Source: Loripinus fragilis
Lineage: Eukaryota > Mollusca > Bivalvia > Lucinida > Lucinidae
Assembly (NCBI GenBank): GCA_964019695.1
Contig: OZ026515.1
Coordinates: forward strand, 36,968,994 to 37,032,993
Direction of reading: 5' to 3'
Length of the DNA stretch: 64,000 nt
Below, in pieces: positions 1 to 13,682 of the stretch. How positions within the stretch are numbered: the stretch's first letter is position 1; every line of letters begins with the position of its first letter. The notes below the pieces were generated by a model that saw only the letters and a list, made by a program, of their open reading frames with translations, made no database searches and was not told the DNA's origin. The translations under genes and the position numbers were made by a program.

Positions 1-522
1 ATCCTACAAAATTTTACAACAGCAGACTCTGTTTCATTGAGTCTGTTCATGAGAATTACCAATGGAAAGCACACCAGCCTCCCAAGGCCCCCAGCATGGG
101 GGTCATATTGGTTAAAATCCTTGTTATTCTGATGAAAAAATCAAACAATAATATTTACTAAAAAAATTGAAAAAATGTCTTAGGTCCCTTTGACCAAAGT
201 GCCTATATACATATGAGAAATTTGATGAAATATTTTGTCGCAGAAGTAACAGTGTATTTTTTTCCACTGGGACAGAAAATCAATTCATAATTGCTCAACA
301 ATTTGAGAAAAGTGCACAAAATTAATCAGGCAGTTGGTTCCTTGTATGAACACAAGGATGCAGGAAGAACTCACAGGTTCCATAACTTAATTTTACTCAA
401 ACAGTTACAATCAACACTACACTATGCTGATGACAAACGACACTTGGGTTTACATAGTTGTTCAACTTTAAACTTCATGTTATGTTCTGAATCTAATCTG
501 ATCTCAGAATTACTATAATTAA

Positions 523-583
523 CCCTATTGCACTCAGGATTGACCAATTTCTATGCCAGTGTGACCTTCTGAGTGCAATAGGG
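523..583. repeat. Perfect 15-bp-stem hairpin in each macrosatellite unit
   Basis: CCCTATTGCACTCAG at 523-537 is the exact reverse complement of 569-583, with a loop of about 31 bases. It recurs in every unit (for example near 3624, 6719, 9816, 14624, 17725, 20820 and 28855). One stem base is changed in unit 3 (taatcctatt) while the stem is intact in most others. It may be the remnant of a small foldback transposon or a recombination-prone structure in the array. Confidence 0.85.
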
Positions 584-1052
584 GTGATGTTTTAGAATGA
601 TGCACATTTACTAAATGCCCTTTATTATAGATGGTAACAGCCTGTTACTAATAATATAGATAGCATAGAGAAATATGGATTATCTTCTAAGTTAAAATAA
701 GCAATTAATTTATATGGTCATGAGAAAAGGATATATAGGATAAGAAAGCATATTTAGAAGGCTAGAAAAGCATGTTTCAGGAATCACTGAAAGCCTACAA
801 TGCACACAGTTCTATAGTTATGACACTTGAAGGATCTTGCACAAAATATGAAGAAACAGCATACCAAGGTTGATACATTAAGACAATCTTTTTTCAAAGT
901 AAAATTTAAAATATTTTCTTACCCATGTTTAGGGTACTCAAAAGAACTGTCTCACTGACATGACTCTTTTGAGTAGCTATAGGATGTTTTTGGTTGAGGA
1001 GTAAGAAAATTAAATTTTGATTACAAACTTTTTAGAGAAGCTTCTTCACTTT

Positions 1053-1150
1053 TAGCCCTTTACTCCACTGGCAATTATTTTGTATGCTCAATTTTCCATA
1101 TTTTCAACAAAGGCGTCAAAATGTGTTAATATGGAGTATAGGGTTAAACA
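1053..1150. mobile_element. Internally deleted MITE inside the macrosatellite unit
   Basis: The module begins with TTTAGCCCTTTACTCCA and ends with the inverted match TGGAGTATAGGGTTAAA, so it has terminal inverted repeats of about 17 bp. Most units carry this short form. Unit 8 (about 29361-29585) keeps about 130 extra internal bases, and 47280-47460 is a diverged copy with the same interior. The short form therefore looks like a deletion derivative that spread with the array. Confidence 0.6.
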
Positions 1151-1253
1151 ACATTTATCCTGATTACCACCATGCATATCAAGAAGCATTCTTCACTGTT
1201 AATAACTTTTATCCTTCTGAAACACATCTATTATGAGGAAACCAATCTTCAAT

Positions 1254-1600
1254 CTTGTCTAAGACATTGGAACTTCAGTGTAAGGAAGCTGTTAAGAGAA
1301 AACAATTAAATGAACTTGTCTAAGACATTAATGCCGTAAGGATCAGCTGTTGAAGAGGACACAATTCTATGAACTTGTCCAATTGTCCAAGACATTGATA
1401 GTGTAACAATCAGCTGTTGAAAAGAAACAGTTCTATGAACTTGTCTAAGACATTCATTTTGTAAGGATCAGCTGTTGAAAAGATGCAGTTTTGCTAACTT
1501 GTCCAAGACATTGATAATGTAAGGATCAGATATTCAAAAGAAGCAGTTCTATGAACTTGTCAAAGGCATTGTTAATTAATGATCACCTGTTGAGAAGAAC
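1254..1600. repeat. 60-bp minisatellite inside each macrosatellite unit
   Basis: Six tandem copies of a roughly 60-bp motif start with CTTGTCYAAGACATT at about 1254, 1315, 1380, 1440, 1498 and 1555, each followed by a version of GTAAGGATCAGCTGTTGAA. The same block appears in all other units (for example 4355-4690, 7452-7780, 10546-10880, 15358-15690, 18457-18790, 21552-21880 and 29690-30010). Confidence 0.85.
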
Positions 1601-2793
1601 CCAACAACAAAATATATGCTTTGGATGAGAAAAAAGTAAAGTAATTTTCAGGAACACACTGTTATCTGCAGGCCTGGTAATTTGAAGAGTAACTAAGCAA
1701 GAAATTCAATGCTGTACAAATGAAACCAAAAAGTATTTATGTGTAAGGAATAAATATAGTACAGCTTAATCTAAACAGTAATGAATAGAGAATTTCTGAT
1801 GTGGTACCTCCTGCTAAGAATACTTAAGGGAGAAATTGAAATGTGGTAATAGGTAAAATGACTCGAACTTGTGCAAGAAATTCAAAACGTAGTGCAACTT
1901 CAACTGAGTTAGACAACAAATGCCCTGATCAGCTTAGTCTTTTAGTTAAGAAGACAGCAGTCTGTAGGATAACTCAAATTCCGCAAGCAGAATCTTTTGA
2001 CCTTGAAGTGTGTCCTCGAGTCTGCGATGCTGATTCATGCACTGAGGGAACATTTGAATGAAGTTTAACGAAAATCATTCAAAGGGGATATAATGAGCCA
2101 ACACAAAATTGAAGGGAAAATACCATTACCTTGAAGTATAGCCTTGACCTTGAGTCTACCTGCCAAGGGGCAACACACATACCATCTTACTGATAGGATT
2201 ATTTGTGATGATAATCACTCAACGGGTTCAGGAAATATGGAGCAGACATGATAGTAGTAGACTGATAGACTGATGATTTGACTGACACACAAAATCTCCC
2301 ATCTGCTTTGCGACAGCTGATTAATTTACTGACTTAAGATCTATGACTTTCCCATTAGCTGGCCTAACAAGGCTTGATGATTTTGAATGAACTCAATGGA
2401 CTTACTTTAGCAAATGTGCAATGTTGCATTCATGAAATAACCATAAACAGGAACAGTCTATATACAGTTTGCAACAGTATTTACCAGCACACCCCTCAAA
2501 TTGTGTTTTTATGAATTGATTTATCTGTCAATATTCTGCAATCTCAAGTGTATGTGAATGATCATTATATCCATCAAATACTCATTGTATTCTTTTGAAC
2601 AACAAGGTTATTTAAGAACCTAACTTTTAAAATTTAAAACAATTATTATTTATACAATCAAATGAAAGAAAAATAAAGAAAAAAAATAAATAAAACAAAC
2701 AAATTTTTAACTAAGACAGATTAAATGATATTGAAAAGGAAAAAGTATGATTCAAGTAACAATATATATCAGGTATTCCAAAAAAAAATCCAA

Positions 2794-2968
2794 GAAGTGC
2801 AGTGGCTCAGTAGGAGAGTGACTGACTTGAGGTCGCTGGTCCGAGCCTCACCAGATGCAGTATGTTTTGTCCTTGAGCAAGACAATTAATCTTGTGCTTA
2901 GTACTGGTTCTACCCAGGAAACGTCCAGACATGACTGAAAAGTTGTTGACAAGGAGAAAGTTTCAACT
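2794..2968 (+). mobile_element. tRNA-derived SINE carried in every macrosatellite unit
   Basis: The head reads GTGCAGTGGCTCAGTAGGAG, a good RNA polymerase III A box, followed about 35 bases later by GGTCCGAGCCTC, a B-box-like element. The body (TGTCCTTGAGCAAGACA ... CTTAGTACTGGTTCTACCCAGGAA) also occurs in free SINEs at 44335-44515, 39355-39480 and 36893-36985. Array copies lie near 5886-6062, 8985-9160, 13794-13968, 16896-17070, 19986-20162 and 28034-28208. The insertion therefore predates array amplification. Confidence 0.8.
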
Positions 2969-3101
2969 AAAAAAAATAAAAAAGCATCACATCAAAAAAA
3001 TAAAACATAAAAAATGAAAAAATCAGCGAATAAAATTATGCATCAGTCAGGGAAAAAAATTATAATAATATGTCAAAAAGGAGTCCCTCAGAAATGGAGA
3101 G

Positions 3102-6100
3102 ATCCTACAAAATTTTACAACAGCAGACTCTGTTTCATTGAGTCTGTTCATGAGAATTACCAATGGAAAGCACACCAGCCTCCCAAGGCCCCCAGCATGG
3201 GGGTCATATTGGTTAAAATCATTGTTATTCTGATGAAAAAATCAAACAATAATATTTACTAAAAAAATTGAAAAAATGTCTTAGGTCCCTTTGACCAAAG
3301 TGCCTATATACATATGAGAAATTTGATGAAATATTTTGTCGCAGAAGTAACAGTGTATTTTTTTCCACTGGGACAGAAAATCAATTCATAATTGCTCAAC
3401 AATTTGAGAAAAGTGCACAAAATTAATCAGGCAGTTGGTTCCTTGTATGAACACAAGGATGCAGGAAGAACTCACAGGTTCCATAACTTAATTTTACTCA
3501 AACAGTTACAATCAACACTACACTATGCTGATGACAAACGACACTTGGGTTTACATAGTTGTTCAACTTTAAACTTCATGTTATGTTCTGAATCTAATCT
3601 GATCTCAGAATTACTATAATTAACCCTATTGCACTCAGGATTGACCAATTTCTATGCCAGTGTGACCTTCTGAGTGCAATAGGGGTGATGTTTTAGAATG
3701 ATGCACATTTACTAAATGCCCTTTATTATAGATGGTAACAGCCTGTTACTAATAATATAGATAGCATAGAGAAATATGGATTATCTTCTAAGTTAAAATA
3801 AGCAATTAATTTATATGGTCATGAGAAAAGGATATATAGGATAAGAAAGCATATTTAGAAGGCTAGAAAAGCATGTTTCAGGAATCACTGAAAGCCTACA
3901 ATGCACACAGTTCTATAGTTATGACACTTGAAGGATCTTGCACAAAATATGAAGAAACAGCATACCAAGGTTGATACATAAAGACAATCTTTTTTCAAAG
4001 TAAAATTTAAAATATTTTCTTACCCATGTTTAGGGTACTCAAAAGAACTGTCTCACTGACATGACTCTTTTGAGTAGCTATAGGATGTTTTTGGTTGAGG
4101 AGTAAGAAAATTAAATTTTGATTACAAACTTTTTAGAGAAGCTTCTTCACTTTTAGCCCTTTACTCCACTGGCAATTATTTTGTATGCTCAATTTTCCAT
4201 ATTTTCAACAAAGGCGTCAAAATGTGTTAATATGGAGTATAGGGTTAAACAACATTTATCCTGATTACCACCATGCATATCAAGAAGCATTCTTCACTGT
4301 TAATAACTTTTATCCTTCTGAAACACATCTATTATGAGGAAACCAATCTTCAATCTTGTCTAAGACATTGGAACTTCAGTGTAAGGAAGCTGTTAAGAGA
4401 AAACAATTAAATGAACTTGTCTAAGACATTAATGCCGTAAGGATCAGCTGTTGAAGAGGACACAATTCTATGAACTTGTCCAAGACATTGATAGTGTAAC
4501 AATCAGCTGTTGAAAAGAAACAGTTCTATGAACTTGTCTAAGACATTCATTTTGTAAGGATCAGCTGTTGAAAAGATGCAGTTTTGCTAACTTGTCCAAG
4601 ACATTGATAATGTAAGGATCAGATGTTTAAAAGAAGCAGTTCTATGAACTTGTCAAAGGCATTGTTAATTAATGATCACCTGTTGAGAAGAACCCAACAA
4701 CAAATATATGCTTTGGATGAGAAAAAAGTAAAGTAATTTTCAGGAACACACTGTTATCTGCAGGCCTGGTAATTTGAAGAGTACCTAAGCAAGAAATTCA
4801 ATGCTGTACAAATAAAACCAAAAAGTACTTATGTGTAAGGAATAAATATAGTACAGCTTAATCTAAACAGTAATGAATAGAGAATTTCTGATGTGGTACC
4901 TCCTGCTAAGAATACTTAAGGGAGAAATTGAAATGTGGTAATAGGTAAAATGACTCGAACTTGTGCAAGAAATTCAAAACTTAGTGCAACTTCAACTGAG
5001 TTAGACAACAAATGCCCTGATCAGCTTAGTCTTTTAGTTAAGAAGACAGCAGTCTGTAGGATAACTCAAATTCCGCAAGCAGAATCTTTTGACCTTGAAG
5101 TGTGTCCTCGAGTCTGCGATGCTGATTCATGCACTGAGGGGAACATTTGAATGAAGTTTAACGAAAATCATTCAAAGGGGATATAATGAGCCAACACAAA
5201 ATTGAAGGGTAAATCCCATGACCTTGAAGTATAGCCTTGACCTTGAGTCTACCTGCCAAGGGGCAACACACATACCACCTTACTGATAGGATTATTTGTG
5301 ATGATAATCACTCAAAGGGTTCAGGAAATATGGAGCAGACATGATAGTAGTAGACTGATAGACTGATGATTTGACTGACACACAAAATCTCCCATCTGCT
5401 TTGCGACAGCTGATTAATTTACTGACTTAAGATCTATGACTTTCCCATTAGCTGGCCTAACAAGGCTTGATGATTTTGAATGAACTCAATGGACTTACTT
5501 TAGCAAATGTGCAATGTTGCATTCATGAAATAACCATAAACAGGAACAGTCTATATACAGTTTGCAACAGTATTTACCAGCACACCCCTCAAATTGTGTT
5601 TTTATGAATTGATTTATCTGTCAATATTCTGCAATCTCAAGTGTATGTGAATGATCAATTTATATCCATCAAATACTCATTGTATTCTTTTGAACAACAA
5701 GGTTATTTAAGAACCTAACTTTTAAAATTTAAAACAATTATTATTTATACAATTAAATGAAAGAAAAATAAAGAAAAAAATAAATAAAACAAACAAATTT
5801 TTAACTAAGACTGATTAAATGATATTGAAAAGGAAAAAGTATGATTCAAGTAACAATATATATCAGGTATTCCAAAAAAAAATCCAAGAAGTGCAGTGGC
5901 TCAGTAGGAGAGTGACTGACTTGAGGTCGCTGGTCCGAGCCTCACCAGATGCAGTATGTTTTGTCCTTGAGCAAGACAATTAATCTTGTGCTTAGTACTG
6001 GTTCTACCCAGGAAACGTCCAGACATGACTGAAAAGTTGTTGACAAGGAGAAAGTTTCAACTAAAAAAAATAAAAAAGCATCACATCAAAAAAATACAAC

Positions 6101-6195
6101 ATAAAAAATGAAAAAATCAGCGAATAAAATTATGCATCAGTCAGGGACAAAAATTATAATAATATGTCAAAAAGGAGTCCCTCAGAAATGGAGAG
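3102..6195. repeat. Macrosatellite unit 2
   Basis: Full unit of about 3094 bp. It shares private variants with unit 6: gatacataaagac near 3975, caaataaaacc near 4808, aaacttagtgc near 4977 and aaatcattgtt near 3218. Its last 900 bases differ from unit 6 (gggtaaatcccatgacc near 5207), which points to an exchange or conversion boundary. Confidence 0.95.
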
Positions 6196-9100
6196 ATCCT
6201 ACAAAATTTTACAACAGCAGACTCTGTTTCATTGAGTCTGTTCATGAGAATTACCAATGGAAAGCACACCAGCCTCCCAAGGCCCCCAGCATGGGGGTCA
6301 TATTGGTTAAAATCCTTGTTATTCTGATGAAAAAATCAAACAATAATATTTACTAAAAAAATTGAAAAAAAAATGTCTTAGGTCCCTTTGACCAAAGTGC
6401 CTATATACATATGAGAAATTTGATGAAATATTTTGTCGCAGAAGTAACAGTGTATTTTTTTCCACTGGGACAGAAAATCAATTCATAATTGCTCAACAAT
6501 TTGAGAAAAGTGCACAAAATTAATCAGGCAGTTGGTTCCTTGTATGAACACAAGGATGCAGGAAGAACTCACAGGTTCCATAACTTAATTTTACTCAAAC
6601 AGCTACAATCAGCACTACACTATGCTGATGACAAACGACACTTGGTTTCACATAGTTGTTCAACTTTAAACTTCATGTTATGTTCTGAATCTAATCTGAT
6701 CTCAGAATTACTATAATTAATCCTATTGCACTCAGGATTGACCAATTTCTATGCCAGTGTGACCTTCTGAGTGCAATAGGGGTGATGTTTTAGAATGATG
6801 CACATTTACTAAATGCCCTTTATTATAGATGGTAACAGCCTGTTACTAATAATATAGATAGCATAGAGAAATATGGATTATCTTCTAAGTTAAAATAAGC
6901 AATTAATTTATATGGTCATGAGAAAAGGATATATAGGATAAGAAAGCATATTTAGAAGGCTAGAAAAGCATGTTTCAGGAATCACTGAAAGCCTACAATG
7001 CACACAGTTCTATAGTTATGACACTTGAAGGATCTTGCACAAAATATGAAGAAACAGCATACCAAGGTTGATACATTAAGACAATCTTTTTTCAAAGTAA
7101 AATTTAAAATATTTTCTTACCCATGTTTAGGGTACTCAAAAGAACTGTCTCACTGACATGACTCTTTTGAGTAGCTATAGGATGTTTTTGGTTGAGGAGT
7201 AAGAAAATTAAATGTTGATTACAAACTTTTTAGAGAAGCTTCTTCACTTTTAGCCCTTTACTCCACTGGCAATTATTTTGTATGCTCAATTTTCCATATT
7301 TTCAACAAAGGCGTCAAAATGTGTTAATATGGAGTATAGGGTTAAACAACATTTATCCTGATTACCACCATGCATATCAAGAAGCATTCTTCACTGTTAA
7401 TAACTTTTATCCTTCTGAAACACATCTATTATGAGGAAACCAATCTTCAATCTTGTCTAAGACATTGGAACTTCAGTGTAAGGAAGCTGTTAAGAGAAAA
7501 CAATTAAATGAACTTGTCTAAGACATTAATGCCGTAAGGATCAGCTGTTGAAGAGGACACAATTCTATGAACTTGTCCAAGACATTGATAGTGTAACAAT
7601 CAGCTGTTGAAAAGAAACAGTTCTATGAACTTGTCTAAGACATTCATTTTGTAAGGATCAGCTGTTGAAAAGATGCAGTTTTGCTAACTTGTCCAAGACA
7701 TTGATAATGTAAGGATCAGATGTTTAAAAGAAGCAGTTCTATGAACTTGTCAAAGGCATTGTTAATTAATGATCACCTGTTGAGAAGAACCCAACAACAA
7801 AATATATGCTTTGGATGAGAAAAAAGTAAAGTAATTTTCAGGAACACACTGTTATCTGCAGGCCTGGTAATTTGAAGAGTACCTAAGCAAGAAATTCAAT
7901 GCTGTACAAATGAAACCAAAAAGTACTTATGTGTAAAGAATTAATATAGTACAGCTTAATGTAAACAGTAATGAATAGAGAATTTCTGATGTGGTACCTC
8001 CTGCTAAGAATACTTAAGGGAGAAATTGAAATGTGGTAATAGGTAAAATGACTCGAACTTGTGCAAGAAATTCAAAACGTAGTGCAACTTCAACTGAGTT
8101 AGACAACAAATGCCCTGATCAGCTTAGTCTTTTAGTTAAGAAGACAGCAGTCTGTAGGATAACTCAAATTCCGCAAGCAGAATCTTTTGACCTTGAAGTG
8201 TGTCCTCGAGTCTGCGATGCTGATTCATGCACTGAGGGGAACATTTGAATGAAGTTTAACGAAAATCATTCAAAGGGGATATATGAGCCAACACAAAATT
8301 GAAGGGTAAATCCCATGACCTTGAAGTATAGCCTTAACCTTGAGTCTACCTGCCAAGTGGCAACACACATACCATCTTACTGATAGGATTATTTGTGATG
8401 ATAATCACTCAAAGGGTTCAGGAAATATGGAGCAGACATGATAGTAGTAGACTGATAGACTGATGATTTGACTGACACACAAAATCTCCCATCTGCTTTG
8501 CGACAGCTGATTAATTTACTGACTTAAGATCTATGACTTTCCCATTAGCTGGCCTAACAAGGCTTGATGATTTTGTATGAACTCAATGGACTTACTTTAG
8601 CAAATGTGCAATGTTGCATTCATGAAATAACCATAAACAGGAACAGTCTATATACAGTTTGCAACAGTATTTACCAGCACACCCCTAAAATTGTGTTTTT
8701 ATGAATTGATTTATCTGTCAATATTCTGCAATCTCAAGTGTACGTGAATGATCATTATATCCATCAAATACTCATTGTACTCTTTTGAACAACAAGGTTA
8801 TTTAAGAACCAAACTTTTAAAATTTAAAACAATTATTATTTATACAATTAAATGAAAGAAAAATAAAGAAAAAAAATAAATAAAACAAACAAATTTTTAA
8901 CTAAGACCGATTAAATGATATTGAAAAGGAAAAAGTATGATTCAAGTAACAATATATATCAGGTATTCCAAAAAAAAAATCCAAGAAGTGCAGTGGCTCA
9001 GTAGGAGAGTGACTGACTTGAGGTCGCTGGTCCGAGCCTCACCAGATGCAGTATGTTTTGTCCTTGAGCAAGACAATTAATCTTGTGCTTAGTACTGGTT

Positions 9101-9291
9101 CTACCCAGGAAACGTCCAGACATGACTGAAAAGTTGTTGACAAGGAGAAAGTTTCAATTAAAAAAAATAAAAAAGCATCACATCAAAAAAATAAAACATA
9201 AAAAATGAAAAAATCAGCAAATAAAATTATGCATCAGTCAGGGAAAAAATTATAATGATATGTCAAAAAGGAGTCCCTCAGAAATGGAGAG
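6196..9291. repeat. Macrosatellite unit 3
   Basis: Full unit of about 3096 bp in the same order as unit 1. Distinctive points are a longer A run near 6361-6375, the change cttggtttcacat near 6642, loss of one base in the gatatatgagcc segment near 8278, and a single-base length change near 9246 that shortens one of the shared open frames. Confidence 0.95.
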
Positions 9292-11968
9292 ATCCTACAA
9301 AATTTTACAACAGCAGACTCTGTTTCATTGAGTCTGTTCATGAGAATTACCAATGGAAAGCACACCAGCCTCCCAAGGCCCCCAGCATGGGGGTCATATT
9401 GGTTAAAATCCTTGTTATTCTGATGAAAAAATCAAACAATAATATTTACTAAAAAAAATGAAAAAAAATGTCTTAGGTCCCTTTGACCAAAGTGCCTATA
9501 TACATATGAGAAATTTGATGAAATATTTTGTCGCAGAAGTAACAGTGTATTTTTTTCCACTGGGACAGAAAATCAATTCATAATTGCTCAACAATTTGAA
9601 AAAAGTGCACAAAATTAATCAGGCAGTTGGTTCCTTGTATGAACACAAGGATGCAGGAAGAACTCACAGGTTCCATAACTTAATTTTACTCAAACAGTTA
9701 CAATCAGCACTACACTATGCTGATGACAAACGACACTTGGGTTTACATAGTTGTTCAACTTTAAACTTCATGTTATGTTCTGAATCTAATCTGATCTCAG
9801 AATTACTATAATTAACCCTATTGCACTCAGGATTGACCAATTTCTATGCCAGTGTGACCGTCTGAGTGCAATAGGGGTGATGTTTTAGAATGATGCACAT
9901 TTACTAAATGCCCTTTATTATAGATGGTAACAGCCTGTTACTAATAATATAGATAGCATAGAGAAATATGGATTATCTTCTAAGTTAAAATAAGCAATTA
10001 ATTTATATGGTCATGAGAAAAGGATATATAGGATAAGAAAGCATATTTAGAAGGCTAGAAAAACATGTTTCAGGAATCACTGAAAGCCTACAATGCACAC
10101 AGTTCTATAGTTATGACACTTGAAGGATCTTGCACAAAATATGAAGAAACAGCATACCAAGGTTGATACATTAAGACAATCTTTTTTCAAAGTAAAATTT
10201 AAAATATTTTCTTACCCATGTTTAGGGTACTCAAAAGAACTGTCTCACTGACATGACTCTTTTGAGTAGCTATAGGATGTTTTTGGTTGAGGAGTAAGAA
10301 ATTAAATTTTGATTACAAACTTTTTAGAGAATCTTCTTCACTTTTAGCCCTTTACTCCACTGGCAATTATTTTGTATGCTCAATTTTCCATATTTTCAAC
10401 AAAGGCGTCAAAATGTGTTAATATGGCGTATAGGGTTAAACAACATTTATCCTGATTACCACCATGCATATCAAGAAGCATTCTTCACTGTTAATAACTT
10501 TTATCCTTCTGAAACACATCTATTATGAGGAAACCAATCTTCAATCTTGTCTAAGACATTGGAACTTCAGTGTAAGGAAGCTGTTAAGAGAAAACAATTA
10601 AATGAACTTGTCTAAGACATTAATGCCGTAAGGATCAGCTGTTGAAGAGGACACAATTCTATGAACTTGTCCAAGACATTGATAGTGTAACAATCAGCTG
10701 TTGAAAGGAAACAGTTCTATGAACTTGTCTAAGACATTCATTTTGTAAGGATCAGCTGTTGAAAAGATGCAGTTTTGCTAACTTGTCCAAGACATTGATA
10801 ATGTAAGGATCAGATGTTTAAAAGAAGCAGTTCTATGAACTTGTCAAAGGCATTGTTAATTAATGATCACCTGTTGAGAAGAACCCAACAACAAAATATA
10901 TGCTTTGGATGAGAAAAAAGTAAAGTAATTTTCAGGAACACACTGTTATCTGCAGGCCTGGTAATTTGAAGAGTACCTAAGCAAGAAATTCAATGCTGTA
11001 CAAATGAAACCAAAAAGTACTTATGTGTAAGGAATAAATATAGTACAGCTTAATGTAAACAGTAATGAATAGAGAATTTCTGATGTGGTACCTCCTGCTA
11101 AGAATACTTAAGGGAGAAATTGAAATGTGGTAATAGGTAAAATGACTCGAACTTGTGCAAGAAATTCAAAACGTAGTGCAACTTCAACTGAGTTAGATAA
11201 CAAATGCCCTGATCAGCTTAGTCTTTTAGTTAAGAAGACAGCAGTCTGTAGGATAACTCAAATTCCGCAAGCAGAATCTTTTGACCTTGAAGTGTGTCCT
11301 CGAGTCTGCGATGCTGATTCATGCACTGAGGGGAACATTTGAATGAAGTTTAACAAAAATCATTCAAAGGGGATATAATGAGCCAACACAAAATTGAAGG
11401 GTAAATCCCATGACCTTGAAGTATAGCCTTGACCTTGAGTCTACCTGCCAAGTGGCAACACACATACCATCTTACTGATAGGATTATTTGTGATGATAAT
11501 CACTCAAAGGGTTCAGGAAATATGGAGCAGACATGATAGTAGTAGACTGATAGACTGATGATTTGACTGACACACAAAATCTCCCATCTGCTTTGCGACA
11601 GCTGATTAATTTACTGACTTAGGATCTATGACTTTCCCATTAGCTGGCCTAACAAGGCTTGATGATTTTGAATGAACTCAATGGACTTACTTTAGCAAAT
11701 GTGCAATGTTGCATTCATGAAATAACCATAAACAGGAACAGTCTATATACAGTTTGCAACAGTATTTACCAGCACACCCCTCAAATTGTGTTTTTATGAA
11801 TTGATTTATCTGTCAATATTCTGCAATCTCAAGTGTGTGTGAATGATCATTATATCCATCAAATACTCATTGTATTCTTTTGAACAACAAGGTTATTTAA
11901 GAACCTAACTTTTAAAATTTAAAACAATTATTATTTATACAATCAAATGAAAGAAAAATAAAGAAAAA

Positions 11969-13682
11969 CTAGAGGACCTGAAGGTCCTGAGGCGCTCACC
12001 TGATCTTCTTAATAATGTTAAAATAGGTCAAGGTTAACTACAGCTTATAATGGAACAAATTTTGTTTTTACCATATACATTTTGATCAAGTGACCTAAAC
12101 AATCTAATGAATAATCCATCAAACAGCCTAGTGATTTCTGAGAAAAAGATGTTTAGATAGGTATGTGGCAGTCCAAATGAGTGGCCTTGAATAAAAGGTC
12201 ACAGGTCAGCTTGACATTTGGTACTTAATTAACCATTGTCTCAATAGGTTTAACTTTAATGAATTCGGCTCAGTTATAGAAAATGAACATTTTAAGATTT
12301 TCTCCATATAAATGCATAAGGAATCAAATTTGACCTTGCCATCAAGTAAGTCAAGGTCAACCTAAATTCATCATTTGTGCTAACCTGGTAGGGCCCACAT
12401 CCCCAATCCTACATACCAAGTCCCAAAGCCAATGGCCTTTTGGTTCCAGAGAAGAAGAGATTTAAAGAGTTTTTACCATATATGGGCATGGTGGCCATGT
12501 TAGTCATGTGACCATAACAATTTGTATAAGTTTTGGCTAACCAATCATAAGGAGTTGTCATATGAAATTTGGTTTCAATTGGCCAAGAATTGTCTGAGAA
12601 AACTATGTTTTAATATGTTGATGGGACTCCAATATAAGCCACCTTTGCTGAAAGGTCAAAGATCAACCTTGACCTTTGAAACTTATTTATAGCCACTAGA
12701 TTGAACATATCAAGTGAGAATAATATCTTTGGCTTCCACAGTATTCAAAAAATCAACTTTTCAATTCAATTTTCCATTCAAATGCATTAGGAAGCAAACT
12801 TGACCTTGACGTTAAGTAGGTCAAGGTCATCCTAGGATCATCATTTGAACAAACTTGGTAGGCCCCATATCCCCAATACTAAATACCAAGTCTCAAGGTC
12901 ACTGGCCTTCTGGTTCTGGAGAAGAAGATTTTTAAAAGGTTTTTACCATATATGGGCGTGGCGGCCATCTTTGTCATGTGACCGAAATATTTTGTAAAAA
13001 TTTTGGCTGACTTATCATAAGGAGTCTTCATATGAAATTTGAGCTCAATTGGGCCAATGGTTTGTGAGGAAACTATGTTTTAATATATTGATGGGATCAC
13101 AAATGAGCGACCTTGGCTAAAAGGGCAAAGGTCAACCTTGACCTTTGAAACTTATTTATAGCCATTGTCTCATTAGTTTCAACATATCAAGTAAAAATAA
13201 TCACTTTGGCTTTAAAAGTATTCAAAAAATCAACTTTTCAAAAATATTCCCATTTAAATCTATTAGGAAGCAAATTTGACCTTGACGTTAAGTAGGTCAA
13301 GGTCAACCTAGGATCATTGTTTGAACAAACTTGGTAGGCCCCACATCCATGATGCTACATACCAAGTCCCAAGGTCATCTGCCTTCTGGTTCTGGAGAAG
13401 AAGATTTTTAAAGGGTTTTTACCATATATGGGCATGGCGGCCATCTTGGTCATGTGACCAGGAACATTTGAACAAACTTTCGTTCCCCCATCCTAAGGAG
13501 TCTCCATATGAAATTTGAGTTCAATTGGCCCAGTGGTTTCAGAGGAGAAGATGTTTGAAAATGTTGACGGACGGACGGACGGACGGACGACGGACGGACG
13601 GACGACGGACGGACGGACGACGGACGCCGGAGTCACTGGTATACTAATAGCTCACCTCGGAGCCTTCGGCTCAGGTGAGCTA
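11969..13682 (-). mobile_element. Non-autonomous Helitron-like ('pearl'-type) element, copy 1
   Basis: The left end is CTAGAGGACCTGAAGGTCCT, in which AGGACC/GGTCCT forms a hairpin. Read on the minus strand this is a hairpin followed by CTAG before a T, as at a Helitron 3' end. The right end holds a second hairpin, CTCACCT..GAGCC-TTC-GGCTC-AGGTGAG (about 13652-13680). Inside are three imperfect tandem cores of about 478 bp starting near 12311, 12791 and 13268, each with TCAAGGTCA, and then (ACGG)n at 13566-13630. The layout matches what I recall of bivalve pearl elements. No transposase frame is present. The exact target duplication is hidden in a run of A. Confidence 0.65.
13566..13630. repeat. 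(ACGG)n microsatellite within the Helitron-like element
   Basis: About 65 bases of ggac/acgg repeat with occasional ggacgac phase shifts, just upstream of the element's right-end hairpin. Confidence 0.9.

Larger units (their letters stand above)
1..3101. repeat. Macrosatellite unit 1 (about 3.1 kb)
   Basis: First of eight near-identical units; the phase is arbitrary and set by the window start. Landmarks: a hairpin at 523-583, a decayed palindromic module at about 922-1010, a MITE remnant at about 1053-1150, a 60-bp minisatellite at 1254-1600 and a tRNA-derived SINE at about 2794-2968, followed by an A-rich stretch. Private variants shared only with unit 5 are an 8-bp duplication in the minisatellite near 1371-1390 and a changed stretch near 1528. 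Three open frames of 71-82 codons recur in the units but show no sign of selection. Confidence 0.95.

Noticed and set aside
291..518. 75-codon open frame repeated in most macrosatellite units (also the 71- and 82-codon frames)
   Set aside because: The frames begin at non-ATG codons in several units, differences between units are mostly amino-acid changing (T/A, G/V, R/K, L/M), unit 7 has a stop, and the 82-codon frame suffers indels in units 3 and 8. High identity reflects array homogenisation, not selection.
2794..2968. Functional tRNA gene
   Set aside because: A and B boxes are present but no acceptor stem or anticodon arm can be formed, and the sequence continues into a SINE body.
12300..13640. 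Steroid-receptor-controlled enhancer as a firm annotation
   Set aside because: TCAAGGTCA words are real but belong to repetitive core units; no expression or binding evidence can be read from sequence, so it is kept only as a hypothesis.
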